From an uncultured Clostridia bacterium (lineage in GTDB: Bacteria > Bacillota > Clostridia > Christensenellales > Borkfalkiaceae): a DNA stretch of 64,000 nucleotides. Of the stretch, positions 8,453-19,247 are shown in pieces. Where the stretch lies: the NCBI GenBank assembly GCA_944363645.1, contig CALVUR010000004.1, positions 38,229-102,228 of the forward strand. Reading direction: 5' to 3'. The position numbers were made by a program, and so were the translations under genes. The notes under the pieces were generated by a model, which saw only the letters and a list, made by a program, of their open reading frames with translations, was not told where the DNA came from and ran no database searches. The number at the start of each line of letters is the position of its first letter. Positions within the stretch are counted from its first letter, which is position 1.

Positions 8453-9766
8453 TTATTTCAAGAAGCCCTTGTAATTTTTCATCATGATTTGTGATTCAAG
8501 AGCAGTGTTGAATTCTAACGCAACGGATACACAGATGATTAACCCCGTAGCACTAAATACTGAAGATGAAGTTTGTAAAACTGTTCTAAATAGTATTGCA
8601 GGAACGAGTGCAATGAATGCTAAAAATACAGCACCGAATAATGTGATTCTGTTTTTAACTTTCTTTAAATATTCTGCAGTTGGCCTACCTGGTCTAATAC
8701 CTGGGATAAAGCCACCGTTTTGTTGAATGGTTTTTGAAATGTCTTCGGGGTTGAACTGAATGATTGAATAGAAATAGGAGAAACCTAAAATAAGCAAACA
8801 AAGAACAACCATGTAAAGCCAAGAATTTGTACCCATCCATTGTTGCCACCACATAATGAATTTACCGTTTGGTGCAATCATTGTACCAATCAATTCTGGG
8901 AATGACAAAATTGAGAATGCAAAGATTAAAGGCATAACGCCAGAAGCGTTTACTTTGATAGGAATAATGGTTGATTGACCACCATACATCTTTCTACCTT
9001 TAACTACTTTTGCATATTGAACAGGTATCTTTCTTTCTGCAAGTTCAACAAATACAATCAAGCCAAATACTACAACAATTACAGCAATAAAGCCGATCAA
9101 TTGCCATAAAGCAGTTAAGTTACCGCCAACTACGCTTGTAATCATTGAAATGGTTTGTGTACCAACAGTTGTTAAAATACCAACGAAGATGAGAATTGAA
9201 ATACCATTTGATACGCCATTTTCAGTAATTCTTTCACCGAGCCATACTGTAACTAAAGCACCGGATGAATAGAAGATAACCAAAATAATGTAGCAAAGCC
9301 ATTTTTGATTGCCTAAAAGTTCTAACATTGGTGTAGCGCCATTGCTTGTTGTAATTGCTGAATCACCGTAAGCGATAAGAATACCAACAGATTGCAAAAT
9401 TGCTAAAACCAACGCACTAATACGTGTTAAGTTGGCAATTTTCTTTTGACCTTCTTCGCCTTGTTTTGTAAGTCTTTCCAAAGCGGGTATTGCAACTGTT
9501 AAAAGTTGAATAATAATCGAAGCATTAATGTACGGACCGATACCCATAGCAAACCAGGTACCTTGTGCTAAAGCACCACCGGACATCATTGACATGATAT
9601 TAAGGTATGATACATTTGATAAGTCTGTTTCGCTGATTAAGAAACCACCGATGCCAGGAACAGGAATGTAACAACCTAACCTATAAATTAAAACGAAAAG
9701 TAATGTAATTAAAATTTTCGATCTAATTTCTTTAACTTTAAATGCATTTTTTAATGTTTCAAACAT
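8453..9766 (-). CDS. secY: preprotein translocase channel SecY
   Basis: 437 residues with ten predicted membrane segments. Forms the Sec channel through which precursors such as the lipoproteins and the secreted subtilase of this window pass. YRLGCYIPVPGI, the plug region and GIRPGRPTAEYLKKV are typical. It follows rplO by about 25 bp. Confidence 0.98.
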   Translation of the reverse strand: MFETLKNAFKVKEIRSKILITLLFVLIYRLGCYIPVPGIGGFLISETDLSNVSYLNIMSMMSGGALAQGTWFAMGIGPYINASIIIQLLTVAIPALERLTKQGEEGQKKIANLTRISALVLAILQSVGILIAYGDSAITTSNGATPMLELLGNQKWLCYIILVIFYSSGALVTVWLGERITENGVSNGISILIFVGILTTVGTQTISMITSVVGGNLTALWQLIGFIAVIVVVFGLIVFVELAERKIPVQYAKVVKGRKMYGGQSTIIPIKVNASGVMPLIFAFSILSFPELIGTMIAPNGKFIMWWQQWMGTNSWLYMVVLCLLILGFSYFYSIIQFNPEDISKTIQQNGGFIPGIRPGRPTAEYLKKVKNRITLFGAVFLAFIALVPAILFRTVLQTSSSVFSATGLIICVSVALEFNTALESQIMMKNYKGFLK

Positions 9767-9790
9767 ATTTTTTACCCCGCTAAAAGCAAA

Positions 9791-10240
9791 CTACTTGACC
9801 ACTTCGCAAGTGCCGCCGGCCTTTTCGATTGCTTCTTTTGCGGAGGCAGAAAATGCTGCCGCCTTAACGGTGAGGGCAACTTCTAATGAGCCACCGCCCA
9901 AAACCTTTAAGCCTGCCGACTTTTTAACCTCTTTAACGAGGCCTTCTTCAAATAAAACTTCGTAATCTACAACAGAGCCTGCTTCGAAAGCGTTGAGAGT
10001 GTCAACGTTAACAACAGCGTAAACTCTTTTGAAACGATTGTTGAAGCCACGCTTTGGTGAACGTCTAATTAAAGGCATTTGACCGCCTTCAAAACCGGGA
10101 CGAACACCACCGCCACTTCTTGCCCATTGACCTTTGTGGCCTCTGGTTGAAGTTTTGCCCATACCTGAGCCAATACCTCTACCTACTCTTTTAACGCTTT
10201 GTCTTGCGCCTTCAGCAGGATGTAAATTTTCTAATCTCAT
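9791..10240 (-). CDS. rplO: ribosomal protein L15
   Basis: 149 residues. Late-assembly large-subunit protein. The glycine/arginine-rich N-terminal tail ([20 protein letters not shown]) and [18 protein letters not shown] are diagnostic. It lies between rpmD and secY. Confidence 0.97.
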   Translation of the reverse strand: MRLENLHPAEGARQSVKRVGRGIGSGMGKTSTRGHKGQWARSGGGVRPGFEGGQMPLIRRSPKRGFNNRFKRVYAVVNVDTLNAFEAGSVVDYEVLFEEGLVKEVKKSAGLKVLGGGSLEVALTVKAAAFSASAKEAIEKAGGTCEVVK

Positions 10241-10251
10241 AAAGCCACCTC

Positions 10252-10437
10252 TTAAACGTTTTCTACCTTAACAAGGTGCTTAACTTTGAAAAGCTTACCC
10301 TGAATGGCTGCGTTGTTTTCAAAAACCTTTGATTGGCCAATCTTTTTGAGTCCTAATGATTCAATAGTAGCCTTTTGGTCTTTTAAACAACCGATAGTGC
10401 TTTTAATAAGGGTTACTTTAATTCTGTTTTCAGCCAT
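10252..10437 (-). CDS. rpmD: ribosomal protein L30
   Basis: 61 residues. The small two-layer L30 fold is recognisable from [20 protein letters not shown] and the terminal [15 protein letters not shown]. It is in the normal position between rpsE and rplO. Confidence 0.95.
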   Translation of the reverse strand: MAENRIKVTLIKSTIGCLKDQKATIESLGLKKIGQSKVFENNAAIQGKLFKVKHLVKVENV

Positions 10438-10451
10438 CTTTAAAGTCCTCC

Positions 10452-10973
10452 TTAACCGAGAATCTCTTCTACGGTCTTACCACGAAGCGCAGCAATTTGT
10501 TCTGCTGTACGAAGTTGTGATAAACCTGTAACAACTGCCTTAACCATGTTAATTGGGTTGTTAGTACCGTGAGATTTCGTTCTAATATTTTTAATACCGC
10601 ATGCTTCCATGACCGCACGGACAGGACCGCCTGCGATAACGCCTGTACCTTCTTCAGCAGGTAACATAACGACTGAACCACGACCGAATTTACCAACTAA
10701 AGCGTGTGGAATTGTTGTACCGTCTAAACTAACAGTAATCATATTCTTTTTAGCTTGAGTTGTAGCCTTTTCGATTGCTTCCGGAACTTCGTTAGCCTTA
10801 CCCATGCCGTAACCAACTTTGCCGTTTTCATCGCCAACAACTACGAGGGCTGCGAAACGCATTTTCTTACCGCCTTTAACAACCTTTGTAACACGGTTAA
10901 CGGCGATGAGTTTTTTATTAAGACCGTCTCTTTCTTCAGGTCTTCTTTGTGGTCTACCATTTTCTCTTGCCAT
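10452..10973 (-). CDS. rpsE: ribosomal protein S5
   Basis: 173 residues. Decoding-fidelity protein of the small subunit. The double-stranded RNA-binding-like domain ([20 protein letters not shown]) and the C-terminal domain [20 protein letters not shown] are clear. Confidence 0.98.
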   Translation of the reverse strand: MARENGRPQRRPEERDGLNKKLIAVNRVTKVVKGGKKMRFAALVVVGDENGKVGYGMGKANEVPEAIEKATTQAKKNMITVSLDGTTIPHALVGKFGRGSVVMLPAEEGTGVIAGGPVRAVMEACGIKNIRTKSHGTNNPINMVKAVVTGLSQLRTAEQIAALRGKTVEEILG

Positions 10974-10987
10974 TTCAAAGTCCTCCT

Positions 10988-11356
10988 TTAGAATTTAAGT
11001 CCGCCTTCTCTGGCGCCGTCAGCAAGGCTTGCTACCCTACCGGTGTAAAGGTAACCGCCACGGTCAAAAACAACGTCGCTGATACCTTTAGCTGTTGCTT
11101 TTTCAGCAAGTTTTTGACCAACAATCTTAGCTTGTTCGGTCTTTGTCTTACCTTCTAAAAGTTTTGCAACTTCTTTTTCTACCGAAGAGCAAGCAACTAA
11201 TGTATGACCTAAAACGTCGTCGATGATTTGTGCATAAATGTGATTAAGACTTCTATAAACGCAGAGTCTTGGTGCTTCGCTTGTACCGCTAATTTTCTTT
11301 CTAACTCTTGCGTGTCTTTTTAACCTATCTTTATTCTTATCGATTTTCGTAATCAT
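10988..11356 (-). CDS. rplR: ribosomal protein L18
   Basis: 122 residues. Binds 5S rRNA in the central protuberance. [20 protein letters not shown] and the C-terminal [20 protein letters not shown] are L18 signatures. Confidence 0.97.
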   Translation of the reverse strand: MITKIDKNKDRLKRHARVRKKISGTSEAPRLCVYRSLNHIYAQIIDDVLGHTLVACSSVEKEVAKLLEGKTKTEQAKIVGQKLAEKATAKGISDVVFDRGGYLYTGRVASLADGAREGGLKF

Positions 11357-11367
11357 AGTTTTACTCC

Positions 11368-11907
11368 TTATTTACCGGCTGTCTTGCCTTCCTTACGAAC
11401 GATTACTTCGTCTTTATAACGAATACCGTAGCCGTGGTAAGGTTCAGGTTTTCTGTATGACCTTAAGGTTGCAGCAACTTGACCAACGTCAACTTTGTTG
11501 ATACCGCTTACAGTGATTTCTGTAGCAGATGGACAAGCAAGTTTAACGCCTTCCAAAGGAAGATATTCAACAGGGTGTGAAAAACCAATGTTTAAGATAA
11601 GTTTTTCGCCTTGCATGTTAACCTTCCAACCAACACCGTTAACAATCAATGTCTTTGTATAACCTTCAGTAACACCAACAACCATGTTGTGAAGAAGTGC
11701 CCTGTAAAGGCCGTGTTTAGCACGAATAGGACCTACATCGCTATTTCTTGTAAATACAACGGTATTACCTTCTACGTTAGGTGTAATAGCTGGGTCATAA
11801 TCTTGCGTTAAAGTACCTTTAGGACCTTTAACTGTCATTACGTTATTTGAAAAATCAACTGTAACGCCAGCGGGGATAACCACTGGTTCTCTACCGATTC
11901 TTGACAT
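11368..11907 (-). CDS. rplF: ribosomal protein L6
   Basis: 179 residues. Sits near the factor-binding site of the large subunit. [20 protein letters not shown] opens the first of two similar domains, and the C-terminal [20 protein letters not shown] is typical. A longer frame reaches to 11949, but GGAGGTCGGGTTT stands directly before the ATG at 11907 and the longer form would overlap rpsH, so I use 11907. Confidence 0.96.
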   Translation of the reverse strand: MSRIGREPVVIPAGVTVDFSNNVMTVKGPKGTLTQDYDPAITPNVEGNTVVFTRNSDVGPIRAKHGLYRALLHNMVVGVTEGYTKTLIVNGVGWKVNMQGEKLILNIGFSHPVEYLPLEGVKLACPSATEITVSGINKVDVGQVAATLRSYRKPEPYHGYGIRYKDEVIVRKEGKTAGK

Positions 11908-11920
11908 AAACCCGACCTCC

Positions 11921-12313
11921 TTACCAAACGTAAGCGAGAATCTCGCCACCGTGATGTAATTTTCTTGCTTCCCTATCGGTCATAACGCCCTTTGGGGTAG
12001 ATACGATTGCAATACCCATACCGTTTAAAACTCTTGGTAATTCATCGTAACCAGCATAGATTCTTAAACCGGGTTTAGATATTCTCTTTAAACCGGTAAT
12101 TACTTTTTCGCCTTTTGCGCCGTATTTGAGAGTAATAACGATTTTGCTGTCTAAACCTTCGCCCTTAACTTCGTAACCACCAATATAACCTTCATCTAAA
12201 AGGATTTGTGCGATTGCTTTTTTGGTGTTTGATACGGGGATTTCAACAACTTCACGTTTGACAACTAACGCATTTCTTATTCTTGTAAGCATATCTGCAA
12301 TAGGATCTGTCAT
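11921..12313 (-). CDS. rpsH: ribosomal protein S8
   Basis: 130 residues. Primary 16S rRNA binder. [20 protein letters not shown] and the C-terminal [22 protein letters not shown] are diagnostic. In other bacteria S8 represses the spc operon by binding the rplE region. Confidence 0.98.
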   Translation of the reverse strand: MTDPIADMLTRIRNALVVKREVVEIPVSNTKKAIAQILLDEGYIGGYEVKGEGLDSKIVITLKYGAKGEKVITGLKRISKPGLRIYAGYDELPRVLNGMGIAIVSTPKGVMTDREARKLHHGGEILAYVW

Positions 12314-12326
12314 TGTTATTACCTCC

Positions 12327-12512
12327 TTACCAGCTTGCTTTCTTTACGCCGGGAATTTGTCCCTTGTAAGCCAAGTTTCTAAAGCAAATACGGCAGATAC
12401 CGTATTTACGGATAACAGCATGTGGACGACCACAGATACTGCATCTTGTGTACGCTCTTGTAGAATACTTTGGCGTTCTTTGTTGCTTATTTATCATTGC
12501 TTTCTTTGCCAT
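12327..12512 (-). CDS. rpsZ: ribosomal protein S14, zinc type
   Basis: 61 residues, the short zinc-binding S14. [20 protein letters not shown] holds the Cys-x2-Cys...Cys-x2-Cys zinc ribbon. The short form is typical of Gram-positive bacteria. Confidence 0.97.
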   Translation of the reverse strand: MAKKAMINKQQRTPKYSTRAYTRCSICGRPHAVIRKYGICRICFRNLAYKGQIPGVKKASW

Positions 12513-12527
12513 AGTTATCTCTCCTTA

Positions 12528-13121
12528 TTACGCCTTGAAGGGCATACCGAGTGCTTTTAAAAGCTCTCTTGCTTCTTCGTCGGTTTTAGCAGTTGTTACA
12601 AAGCAAATATCAAAGCCCCTAATCTTTTCGATTTGATCGTATTGGATTTCAGGGAAGATAAGTTGTTCTTTTACGCCCATAGCGTAGTTGCCTCTGCCGT
12701 CGAATGATTTGGTTGGAACGCCTTTAAAGTCCCTAACCCTTGGTAATGCAACTGATACGAGTTTATCGAAAAAGTCGTACATTCTGTCGCCACGAAGGGT
12801 AACTTTTAAACCAACGTTCATACCAACCCTTACCTTGAAGTTTGCAACTGATTTCTTAGCGGTTGTTAAAACTGCTTTTTGACCAGAAATTTGTGCAAGT
12901 TCTTGTTGTACTAATTGGATACTCTTGGCATTATCTTTAATGTCACCTAAACCACCATTGATGGTAATTTTTACAAGTTTAGGTACTTGATTAACGTTTT
13001 TGTAGTTAAAATGCTTTATAAGATAAGGTACGACTTCTTGTTCGTAACGTTGTCTTACTCGGCTGACGTACTTTGAATCGGTTGCAGTTTCTTTAGCAAC
13101 CTGAGTCTTGTTACTTGCCAT
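12528..13121 (-). CDS. rplE: ribosomal protein L5
   Basis: 197 residues. Contacts 5S rRNA and the P-site t[21 protein letters not shown], the [20 protein letters not shown] region and [20 protein letters not shown] are typical. The N-terminus is extended by about 15 residues ([20 protein letters not shown]). Confidence 0.97.
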   Translation of the reverse strand: MASNKTQVAKETATDSKYVSRVRQRYEQEVVPYLIKHFNYKNVNQVPKLVKITINGGLGDIKDNAKSIQLVQQELAQISGQKAVLTTAKKSVANFKVRVGMNVGLKVTLRGDRMYDFFDKLVSVALPRVRDFKGVPTKSFDGRGNYAMGVKEQLIFPEIQYDQIEKIRGFDICFVTTAKTDEEARELLKALGMPFKA

Positions 13122-13145
13122 TATTTTATCTCCTTATTTGGCTTA

Positions 13146-13523
13146 TTATTTTTTAGCAGCCTTTTTAGCAGGCTTTGCGGCTTTTGAAGCCTTTGTTGAT
13201 TTTGCCTCTTGTTTAGCATCTAATGAAGCACCACATTTAGCGCATACTCTTACTTTTTTGCCGTCTACGATTGAGTGGTGTACCCTTGTACCTTTACCAC
13301 ATTCTGGGCAAACAACTAATACGTTTGATGCATCGATTGGACCAACTTGGTCAACAATACCACTTGTTTCCTTAGCGGAACGTGCTTTTTGATGCTTTTT
13401 TTGAATATTGATACCGTCAACGGTAATTCTGTTTTCCTTGGGGAAAGCGGTAAGGACTTTACCAGTCTTGCCAGCGTCCTTGCCGGTTAAAACATATACT
13501 GTATCGTTCTTTTTAACTTTCAT
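13146..13523 (-). CDS. rplX: ribosomal protein L24 with zinc ribbon
   Basis: 125 residues. Assembly initiator of the large subunit. The KOW motif (NDTVYVLTGKDAGKTGKVL) is at the N-terminus. The middle contains CPECG and CAKCG, a four-cysteine zinc ribbon found in many clostridial L24 proteins. A lysine/alanine-rich tail (about residues 108-125) extends the chain beyond the usual length of about 103. Confidence 0.96.
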   Translation of the reverse strand: MKVKKNDTVYVLTGKDAGKTGKVLTAFPKENRITVDGINIQKKHQKARSAKETSGIVDQVGPIDASNVLVVCPECGKGTRVHHSIVDGKKVRVCAKCGASLDAKQEAKSTKASKAAKPAKKAAKK

Positions 13524-13535
13524 TTTTATCTCTCC

Positions 13536-13904
13536 TTACAGAACTTCTGGTGCGAGGGAAATAATTCTCATATAATCTTTTTCCCTTAATTCTCTTGCAA
13601 CAGGCCCAAAGATACGGGTGCCTCTTGGTTGTTTTTGAGCGTCGATGATAACTGCTGCGTTGTCGTCAAATCTAATGTGTGTACCATCTGCCCTTCTTAA
13701 ACCGCTTGTTGTTCTTACGATAACGGCTTTAACAACATCACCCTTCTTTACAGCACCGCCTGGAGTTGCTGTTTTAACACTTGCAACGATAACGTCGCCA
13801 ATGTTACCCCATTTGCGGTAAGAGCCACCGAGAACTTTAATGCACATTAACTCTTTTGCACCTGAGTTATCTGCTGCTTTTAATCTTGTCTGTGCTTGAA
13901 TCAT
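13536..13904 (-). CDS. rplN: ribosomal protein L14
   Basis: 122 residues. Forms the intersubunit bridge and binds the silencing factor RsfS in other bacteria. [20 protein letters not shown] and [20 protein letters not shown] are nearly invariant. Confidence 0.98.
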   Translation of the reverse strand: MIQAQTRLKAADNSGAKELMCIKVLGGSYRKWGNIGDVIVASVKTATPGGAVKKGDVVKAVIVRTTSGLRRADGTHIRFDDNAAVIIDAQKQPRGTRIFGPVARELREKDYMRIISLAPEVL

Positions 13905-13917
13905 AGTAGCCCTCCTA

Positions 13918-14169
13918 TTACTTAGCCTTTTCTATAATATCGGCAACTCTCCAATTCTTGTCCTTACTTAATTTTCTGGTTTCAACAATTCTTACTTTGT
14001 CGCCAATACCGCACTCATTGTTTTCGTCGTGCGCTTTAAACTTTTTAGTGGTTGTAATTGTCTTTTTGTAGAGAGGATGTTTTGTCTTCTCTTCAACTAC
14101 AACTACTACGGTCTTATCCATCTTGTCGGAAGAAACGATTCCTACTCTTTCTTTACGTAAATTTCTCAT
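13918..14169 (-). CDS. rpsQ: ribosomal protein S17
   Basis: 83 residues. OB-fold protein that binds 16S r[23 protein letters not shown] and [20 protein letters not shown] are typical. Two adjacent ATGs exist (14172 and 14169). AAGGAGG leaves 3 nt to the first and 6 nt to the second, so I take the second. Confidence 0.95.
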   Translation of the reverse strand: MRNLRKERVGIVSSDKMDKTVVVVVEEKTKHPLYKKTITTTKKFKAHDENNECGIGDKVRIVETRKLSKDKNWRVADIIEKAK

Positions 14170-14180
14170 CATTATCCTCC

Positions 14181-14378
14181 TTAAGCCTTCTTAATTTCTC
14201 TTTCTCTGATGACCGTTTTAACCCTAGCGATATCCTTTTTAACAGTGTTTAACACATTAGGATTTTCAAGTTGTCCGGTTGCATGACGGAAACGAAGGTT
14301 AAAAAGTTCGTCTTTGAGTTCTGCCAACTTAGTGGTGAGCTCGTCATCAGTCATTTCATGAATCTGTTTCGCTTTCAT
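14181..14378 (-). CDS. rpmC: ribosomal protein L29
   Basis: 65 residues. Small helical protein at the exit tunnel, a docking site for nascent-chain factors. [20 protein letters not shown] and [20 protein letters not shown] are diagnostic. Its start ATG overlaps the rplP stop. Confidence 0.97.
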   Translation of the reverse strand: MKAKQIHEMTDDELTTKLAELKDELFNLRFRHATGQLENPNVLNTVKKDIARVKTVIREREIKKA

Positions 14379-14809
14379 TAGCCTTCACTCCCTTCTACGA
14401 TATTTTCTTTCTTAATGATTTTGCATTTGCATGGAAGTTTATGACTTGCAAGTCTTAATGCTTCCCTTGCGTCAGCTTCTGGAACACCGGCGATTTCAAA
14501 CATTACTCTGCCGGGTTTAACAACAGCTACCCAATATTCAACAGCGCCTTTACCGCTACCCATACGGGTTTCAGCAGGTTTTTTGGTTACAGGTTTGTGT
14601 GGGAAAATGTCGATCCAAACCTGACCACCACGCTTTGTAAATCTTGTCATAGCAACACGGGCAGCTTCGATTTGGTTGGATGTGATCCAACTTGGACTGT
14701 CTGCAACAAGACCGAATTCGCCGTAAGCAATTTTGTTGCCTTTTGTGCATTTGCCGGTCATTCTGCCACGATGTTGTTTTCTTCTTTTAACTCTCTTAGG
14801 CATTAACAT
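14378..14809 (-). CDS. rplP: ribosomal protein L16
   Basis: 143 residues. Needed for correct A-site tRNA placement. [20 protein letters not shown], the [20 protein letters not shown] region and [20 protein letters not shown] are typical. The first ATG (14809) lies 1 bp after the rpsC stop, with GGAGG inside rpsC. A second ATG at 14803 is possible. Confidence 0.96.
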   Translation of the reverse strand: MLMPKRVKRRKQHRGRMTGKCTKGNKIAYGEFGLVADSPSWITSNQIEAARVAMTRFTKRGGQVWIDIFPHKPVTKKPAETRMGSGKGAVEYWVAVVKPGRVMFEIAGVPEADAREALRLASHKLPCKCKIIKKENIVEGSEG

Positions 14810-14810
14810 A

Positions 14811-15470
14811 TTAAGCTTCGCCTCCTTCTTTTTTCATTCCGCCGAGGACTTCGCCTTTATATATCCAAACCTTAACGCCGATTGCGCCGAAAGTAGTTCT
14901 TGCTACTGCGAAACCGTAGTCAATGTCTGCACGAAGTGTTTGAAGTGGAATGGAGCCTTCATGATAGTGTTCTGATCTTGCGATTTCAGCACCATCAAGA
15001 CGACCGCTAACCATTGCTTTAACACCCTTTGCGCCCAATCTCGTTGCACGTGAGATTGCTTGTTTCATACATCTTCTAAATGAAGCACGTTTTTCAAGTT
15101 GAGCAGCGATGGATTCGGCAACAAGTTGAGCGTCGCAGTCAGGTTTTTTAACTTCGATAATATTGATACCGATTTGTTTACCTGGTGCAATTTTGCTTAA
15201 ATCTTTCTTAATAACTTCGATTTCTGAACCTTGCTTACCGATAAGCACGCCTGGACGCGCGGTGTGAATGGTAACAGCGATTCTGTTTGCAGCCCTTTCA
15301 ATAGTGATTCTTGAAATAGCGGCTGTGTAATATTTTTCTTTTACAAACTTTCTAATTTCGTAATCTTCTTTGAGAAAAAGAGAAAAGTTTTTCTTGTCAG
15401 CGTACCACTGTGTATCCCAGCCTTTAATAACGCCAACTCTTATACCGTGTGGATTAACTTTTTGTCCCAT
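14811..15470 (-). CDS. rpsC: ribosomal protein S3
   Basis: 219 residues. mRNA entry-channel protein with helicase function. [20 protein letters not shown], the KH-domain motif [18 protein letters not shown] and the C-terminal [20 protein letters not shown] are clear. Confidence 0.98.
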   Translation of the reverse strand: MGQKVNPHGIRVGVIKGWDTQWYADKKNFSLFLKEDYEIRKFVKEKYYTAAISRITIERAANRIAVTIHTARPGVLIGKQGSEIEVIKKDLSKIAPGKQIGINIIEVKKPDCDAQLVAESIAAQLEKRASFRRCMKQAISRATRLGAKGVKAMVSGRLDGAEIARSEHYHEGSIPLQTLRADIDYGFAVARTTFGAIGVKVWIYKGEVLGGMKKEGGEA

Positions 15471-15483
15471 AGATTCCTCCTGA

Positions 15484-15870
15484 TTACGCCTGAGCGTCTA
15501 AAACCACTGTAATGTGGCTGGTGCGCTTTAAGATTCTGAAACCACGGCCGTGTGCCATTGGTTGCATCCTCTTAAGGGTTGGACCCATGTCAGCGTAACA
15601 TTCTGCAACATATAAGTCCTGTGGATTCATAGAATTATTGTGTTCTGCGTTAGCACTTGCAGATAAGATAACTTTCTTAATAGGTTCTGCACCTGCTTTT
15701 CTGCAGTTTTCCAAAATAGCGATTGCTTCGTTTACTTTCTTACCTCTTACAAGGTCAAGTACTACCCTTACCTTGTATGGGGAAATGCGAACGTATTTTG
15801 CGCAAGCCCTTGGTCTTCTATCTTTATTTTCTGCGATTCTTGCAGCCTTTAATTTCATATTTTTTGCCAT
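15484..15870 (-). CDS. rplV: ribosomal protein L22
   Basis: 128 residues. Its extended loop lines the peptide exit tunnel and is a site of macrolide resistance in other species. [20 protein letters not shown] and [20 protein letters not shown] are typical; no unusual residue is evident. Confidence 0.97.
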   Translation of the reverse strand: MAKNMKLKAARIAENKDRRPRACAKYVRISPYKVRVVLDLVRGKKVNEAIAILENCRKAGAEPIKKVILSASANAEHNNSMNPQDLYVAECYADMGPTLKRMQPMAHGRGFRILKRTSHITVVLDAQA

Positions 15871-15883
15871 AGTTATCTACTCC

Positions 15884-16162
15884 TTACTTCGCACCGGTTG
15901 TCTTTGCGCCAGCGTGTCCCTTGAAGGTTCTTGTTGGTGCGAATTCACCAAGTTTGCAACCTACCATATCTTCTGTGATATATACGGGAACGTGTTTTCT
16001 ACCGTCATAAACAGCGATAGTATGACCAACCATTTGTGGGAATATGGTGGAAGATCTTGACCAAGTCTTTAATACGGTCTTTTTGTTTTCTGCGTTTAAA
16101 GCCTCGATTCTTGCAAGTAATTTTGGTTGAACGAAAGGCCCTTTCTTTACACTTCTACTCAT
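15884..16162 (-). CDS. rpsS: ribosomal protein S19
   Basis: 92 residues. Small-subunit head protein. [20 protein letters not shown] and [20 protein letters not shown] are near-invariant. Confidence 0.98.
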   Translation of the reverse strand: MSRSVKKGPFVQPKLLARIEALNAENKKTVLKTWSRSSTIFPQMVGHTIAVYDGRKHVPVYITEDMVGCKLGEFAPTRTFKGHAGAKTTGAK

Positions 16163-16173
16163 ATTAGATCTCC

Positions 16174-17001
16174 TTAATTGACACGTTTAAGAATAAACTT
16201 GTCAGTCTTATTCTTTTTCTTTCTGGTCTTGTAACCAAGTGCTGGCTTACCCCAAGGTGTTTGTGGACCTGGACGGCCGATTGGGGACTTACCTTCACCA
16301 CCACCGTGTGGGTGATCGCATGGGTTCATAACTGAACCACGTACGGTAGGACGAATACCCATATGACGAACCTTACCTGCTTTACCAATGCGGATGATTT
16401 CGTGGTCTAAATTACCAACTTGACCGATTGTTGCTTTGCAGTTTAATGGAACGTATCTCATTTCGCCACTTGGCATTTTGATGGTAGCATATTTTTCGTC
16501 TTTAGCCATAAGTTGAGCAGCCATACCAGCAGCACGTGCAAATTGACCACCTTTACCTGGTTGAAGTTCAATGTTGTGTACCATTGTACCTACGGGGATT
16601 GACGCAAGTCTTAAGCAGTTACCAACCTTGATGTCGGCATTGTCGCCACTTAAAAGTTTATCGCCAACGTTTAAGCCGTAAGGTGCGAGAATGTATCTCT
16701 TTTCGCCATCGACATAGTGTAAAAGTGCGATGTTTGCGCTTCTGTTTGGATCGTATTCAATTGATTTAACAACTGCTTCGATACCGTCTTTATTTCTCTT
16801 GAAGTCGATGATACGATATTTTCTTTTATTTCCACCGCCGTGATGACGAACGGTAATTTTGCCTTGAGCGTTTCTACCGCCAGTATGACGTTGATCTTCA
16901 AGTAAAGACCTTTCTGGCTTGGTTGTCGTAATTTCTTCAAATGTGCTTACTGACATGAAACGACGTGCAGGCGTTGTAGGTTTATATCTTTTAATACCCA
17001 T
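16174..17001 (-). CDS. rplB: ribosomal protein L2
   Basis: 275 residues. Large-subunit protein close to the peptidyl-transferase centre. [38 protein letters not shown] and the C-terminal [20 protein letters not shown] are diagnostic. Confidence 0.98.
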   Translation of the reverse strand: MGIKRYKPTTPARRFMSVSTFEEITTTKPERSLLEDQRHTGGRNAQGKITVRHHGGGNKRKYRIIDFKRNKDGIEAVVKSIEYDPNRSANIALLHYVDGEKRYILAPYGLNVGDKLLSGDNADIKVGNCLRLASIPVGTMVHNIELQPGKGGQFARAAGMAAQLMAKDEKYATIKMPSGEMRYVPLNCKATIGQVGNLDHEIIRIGKAGKVRHMGIRPTVRGSVMNPCDHPHGGGEGKSPIGRPGPQTPWGKPALGYKTRKKKNKTDKFILKRVN

Positions 17002-17018
17002 AGTTCAATTCCTCCGCA

Positions 17019-17309
17019 TTACGTGAGTGACTTGAAGAACTCAATGTCCTTGCTCTCGTCTGTTAATTTAACCATTGCCTTTTTGTAAGCTGGTGTAAAG
17101 CCTTGGTTTCTGCCCATTCTTTTTAACTTACCACGGCAATTTGCAGTGTTTACCTTGTCAACTTTTACGCCGAAGAGTTCTTCAACAGCAAGTTTGATTT
17201 GTGTCTTGTTTGCCCTTTTATCTACGACGAAAGTGTATCTCTTGTTCTCAATAGCACCATAGGTTTTTTCTGTGAGAACTGGTCTAATAATGATATCTCT
17301 TGCTTCCAT
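17019..17309 (-). CDS. rplW: ribosomal protein L23
   Basis: 96 residues. Exit-tunnel protein and docking site for trigger factor and SRP. IIIRPVLTEKTYGAIENKRY and the K-rich loop RGKLKRMGRNQGFTPAYKKA are typical. Its ATG overlaps the rplD stop by one base. Confidence 0.97.
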   Translation of the reverse strand: MEARDIIIRPVLTEKTYGAIENKRYTFVVDKRANKTQIKLAVEELFGVKVDKVNTANCRGKLKRMGRNQGFTPAYKKAMVKLTDESKDIEFFKSLT

Positions 17310-17935
17310 TATTCTCCGTAAACCTCCTGTAATTTTTCAACAGAGCCCTTTGCGAGAACGATTACGTTGTTTTTAACGATGTCATAGGTGTTGAGTTGTT
17401 CAACAGGAAGGGTTTGAAGATTTTTAAGGTTTCTTGCTGCCCTAATTACCTTGTCGTCATCATTGCACATTACGATAAGAACCTTTTTGTCGAACTTGAA
17501 TGCATTTAAGAATGCAACCATTTCTTTTGTCTTACCTTCATTTACTGTAACTTCGTCGATTACGTAAAACTCGTTATCTGCAAGTTTTCTTGAAAGTGCT
17601 GAGAACATAGCGATTCTCTTAGCACAGATGTTCATTTTCTTTCTAAAATCTCTTGACTTTGGCGCAAATACAACACCACCTTTGATCCATTGAGGTGCCC
17701 TTGTAGAACCTTGACGGGCATTACCTGTACCTTTTTGACGGTAAGGCTTTTTACCACCACCACGAACTTCGGTTCTTGTCAAAGAACTTTTTGTGCCTTG
17801 TCTTTCATTTGCTAATCTTGTTACAACTGCTTGGTGGATAAGCGGTTCATTGTATTCAACAGAAAAAAGGTTTTCATCAAGTTCAACAACGCCTTTTTCC
17901 TGAGCATTCATATTATATAATTTTACGCTTGGCAT
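17309..17935 (-). CDS. rplD: ribosomal protein L4
   Basis: 208 residues. The extended tunnel loop (TEVRGGGKKPYRQKGTGNAR) is clear. In other bacteria L4 represses the S10 operon by acting on its leader; the structured leader upstream of rpsJ here (18920-19241) is a candidate target, which is inference. Confidence 0.97.
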   Translation of the reverse strand: MPSVKLYNMNAQEKGVVELDENLFSVEYNEPLIHQAVVTRLANERQGTKSSLTRTEVRGGGKKPYRQKGTGNARQGSTRAPQWIKGGVVFAPKSRDFRKKMNICAKRIAMFSALSRKLADNEFYVIDEVTVNEGKTKEMVAFLNAFKFDKKVLIVMCNDDDKVIRAARNLKNLQTLPVEQLNTYDIVKNNVIVLAKGSVEKLQEVYGE

Positions 17936-17949
17936 TATCTGAACCCTCC

Positions 17950-18582
17950 TTATGCTTTAACACTGTTTTTAACAGAAACGATTCCGCCCTTTGGACCTGG
18001 AACTGCGCCACGTACCAAAATAGCATTTCTTTGTGCGTCAACCTTAACAACTTCAAGGTTTTGAATTGTTACTTGTTCAACACCGTATTGACCTGCTAAG
18101 TGTTTGTTCTTAAATACTCTTGATGGATCGCTTATTGAACCCATTGAACCAACTTCCCTATGAACAGGACCAACACCGTGTGTTTCTTTCAATCTGTGTT
18201 GATTCCATCTCTTGATTACGCCGGTAAAACCATGACCTTTGGTGATACCAACAACATCAACTCTGTCGCCAACTGCGAATGTTTCGCACGTTACAACTTT
18301 GCCTACTTCGTAAGTTTCAGCGTTGTCAAGACGGAATTCTCTTAAATATTTGTGTGGTTCAACACCAGCTTTCTTGAATTGACCGAGATTGGGTTTATTA
18401 AGTTCTTTTTCAGAAACTTTGTTAAAACCTAATTTAACTGCGGAATAACCATCACGGTCTGCCGTCTTAACTTGTACAACCGGGCATGGACCTGCCTCGA
18501 TTACGGTAACGGGGATTACTTTTCCGTCTGGGGAAAAGATCTGCGTCATACCTAACTTTCTGCCAATGATTGCTTTATTCAT
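17950..18582 (-). CDS. rplC: ribosomal protein L3
   Basis: 210 residues. Early-assembly protein near the peptidyl-transferase centre. [20 protein letters not shown] and [20 protein letters not shown] are diagnostic. Confidence 0.98.
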   Translation of the reverse strand: MNKAIIGRKLGMTQIFSPDGKVIPVTVIEAGPCPVVQVKTADRDGYSAVKLGFNKVSEKELNKPNLGQFKKAGVEPHKYLREFRLDNAETYEVGKVVTCETFAVGDRVDVVGITKGHGFTGVIKRWNQHRLKETHGVGPVHREVGSMGSISDPSRVFKNKHLAGQYGVEQVTIQNLEVVKVDAQRNAILVRGAVPGPKGGIVSVKNSVKA

Positions 18583-18619
18583 CGATAAAGTTCACCTCCG
18601 TATATTTTAAAAAAACAAA

Positions 18620-18919
18620 TTACAACTTAATTTTTACATCAACGCCTGCTGGAAGATGAATGCTGTCCAAAATCTTTGCATTTGTTGAGTAGATGTCGAT
18701 TAAACGTTTATGAGTTCTTAACTCAAATTGTTCACGGCTATCTTTATCTTTGTGTGGTGAGCGCAAAATTGTAATGATTTCTTTTTCGGTTGGAAGTGGA
18801 ATAGGACCACTGATTTTTGCGCCAGCCTTTTTCATTGTTTCTACAATGCGTGCGGTTGCTTGATCTACCATGTTGTGATCATAAGCGGATAATTTGATTC
18901 TAATTTTTTGTCCTGCCAT
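18620..18919 (-). CDS. rpsJ: ribosomal protein S10
   Basis: 99 residues, first gene of the operon. It is also the partner of NusB in antitermination in other bacteria. [20 protein letters not shown] and [20 protein letters not shown] are typical. A longer in-frame start (TTG at 18934) is rejected because GGAGGAATCAAAA stands directly before the ATG at 18919 and would lie inside the coding region. Confidence 0.97.
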   Translation of the reverse strand: MAGQKIRIKLSAYDHNMVDQATARIVETMKKAGAKISGPIPLPTEKEIITILRSPHKDKDSREQFELRTHKRLIDIYSTNAKILDSIHLPAGVDVKIKL

Positions 18920-19241
18920 TTTTGATTCCTCCAAGTTTTATACTAACTTTTAAGTTGTGCGGTTTAAGGACTTATTTTTTTTACCGCTAAAATTCCGTAT
19001 TTTTGCTGTGTTTTTGTTGGAATTTCATTTTTAACAACTTTGCCGTGTGTATCGAACCGTTAGGCATTAAAAAATCATCTGCGCTGTGTTTTTGCAGATG
19101 ACCTTAAAATCCCTTGGGCCCGGTTAGTCGCAGGGGTAAATCCCCCACATTTGTCAGTAAAAATTATCTTCCCAGCAGTTTAAGATTTAAACTTACTTAC
19201 TGGGTTTGAAGTAACTTTTTACCTCAACCCTATTACACAGC
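18920..19241 (-). promoter_or_regulatory. structured 5' leader of the ribosomal operon
   Basis: About 320 nt lie between the promoter at 19248-19276 and rpsJ. On the minus strand I see a stem made from GGGTTGAGGTAA and TTACTTCAAACCC (about 19202-19230), a CCAG...CTGG stem enclosing GTTTAA/TTAAAC, a GGGG-ATTTA-CCCC hairpin, and then a terminator hairpin with six T (19069-19102). Further AT-rich hairpins (AAATTCC/GGAATTT, GCGGT/ACCGC) follow. This is the layout of an attenuating ribosomal-protein leader. Which ligand acts is unknown; L4 is the usual candidate for S10 operons. Confidence 0.6.
19069..19102 (-). terminator. attenuator-type terminator inside the rpsJ leader
   Basis: On the minus strand GTCATCTGC and GCAGATGA pair around AAAAACACAGC and are followed by six T. 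It lies about 150 nt before rpsJ and downstream of its promoter, so it would stop transcription of the whole operon unless it is read through. Confidence 0.75.
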
Positions 19242-19247
19242 GTAACA

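Noticed and set aside
19040..19070. tRNA-like T-loop GGTTCGATAC on the minus strand in the rpsJ leader
   Set aside because: No acceptor stem, anticodon arm or CCA can be built around it; it is part of the leader.
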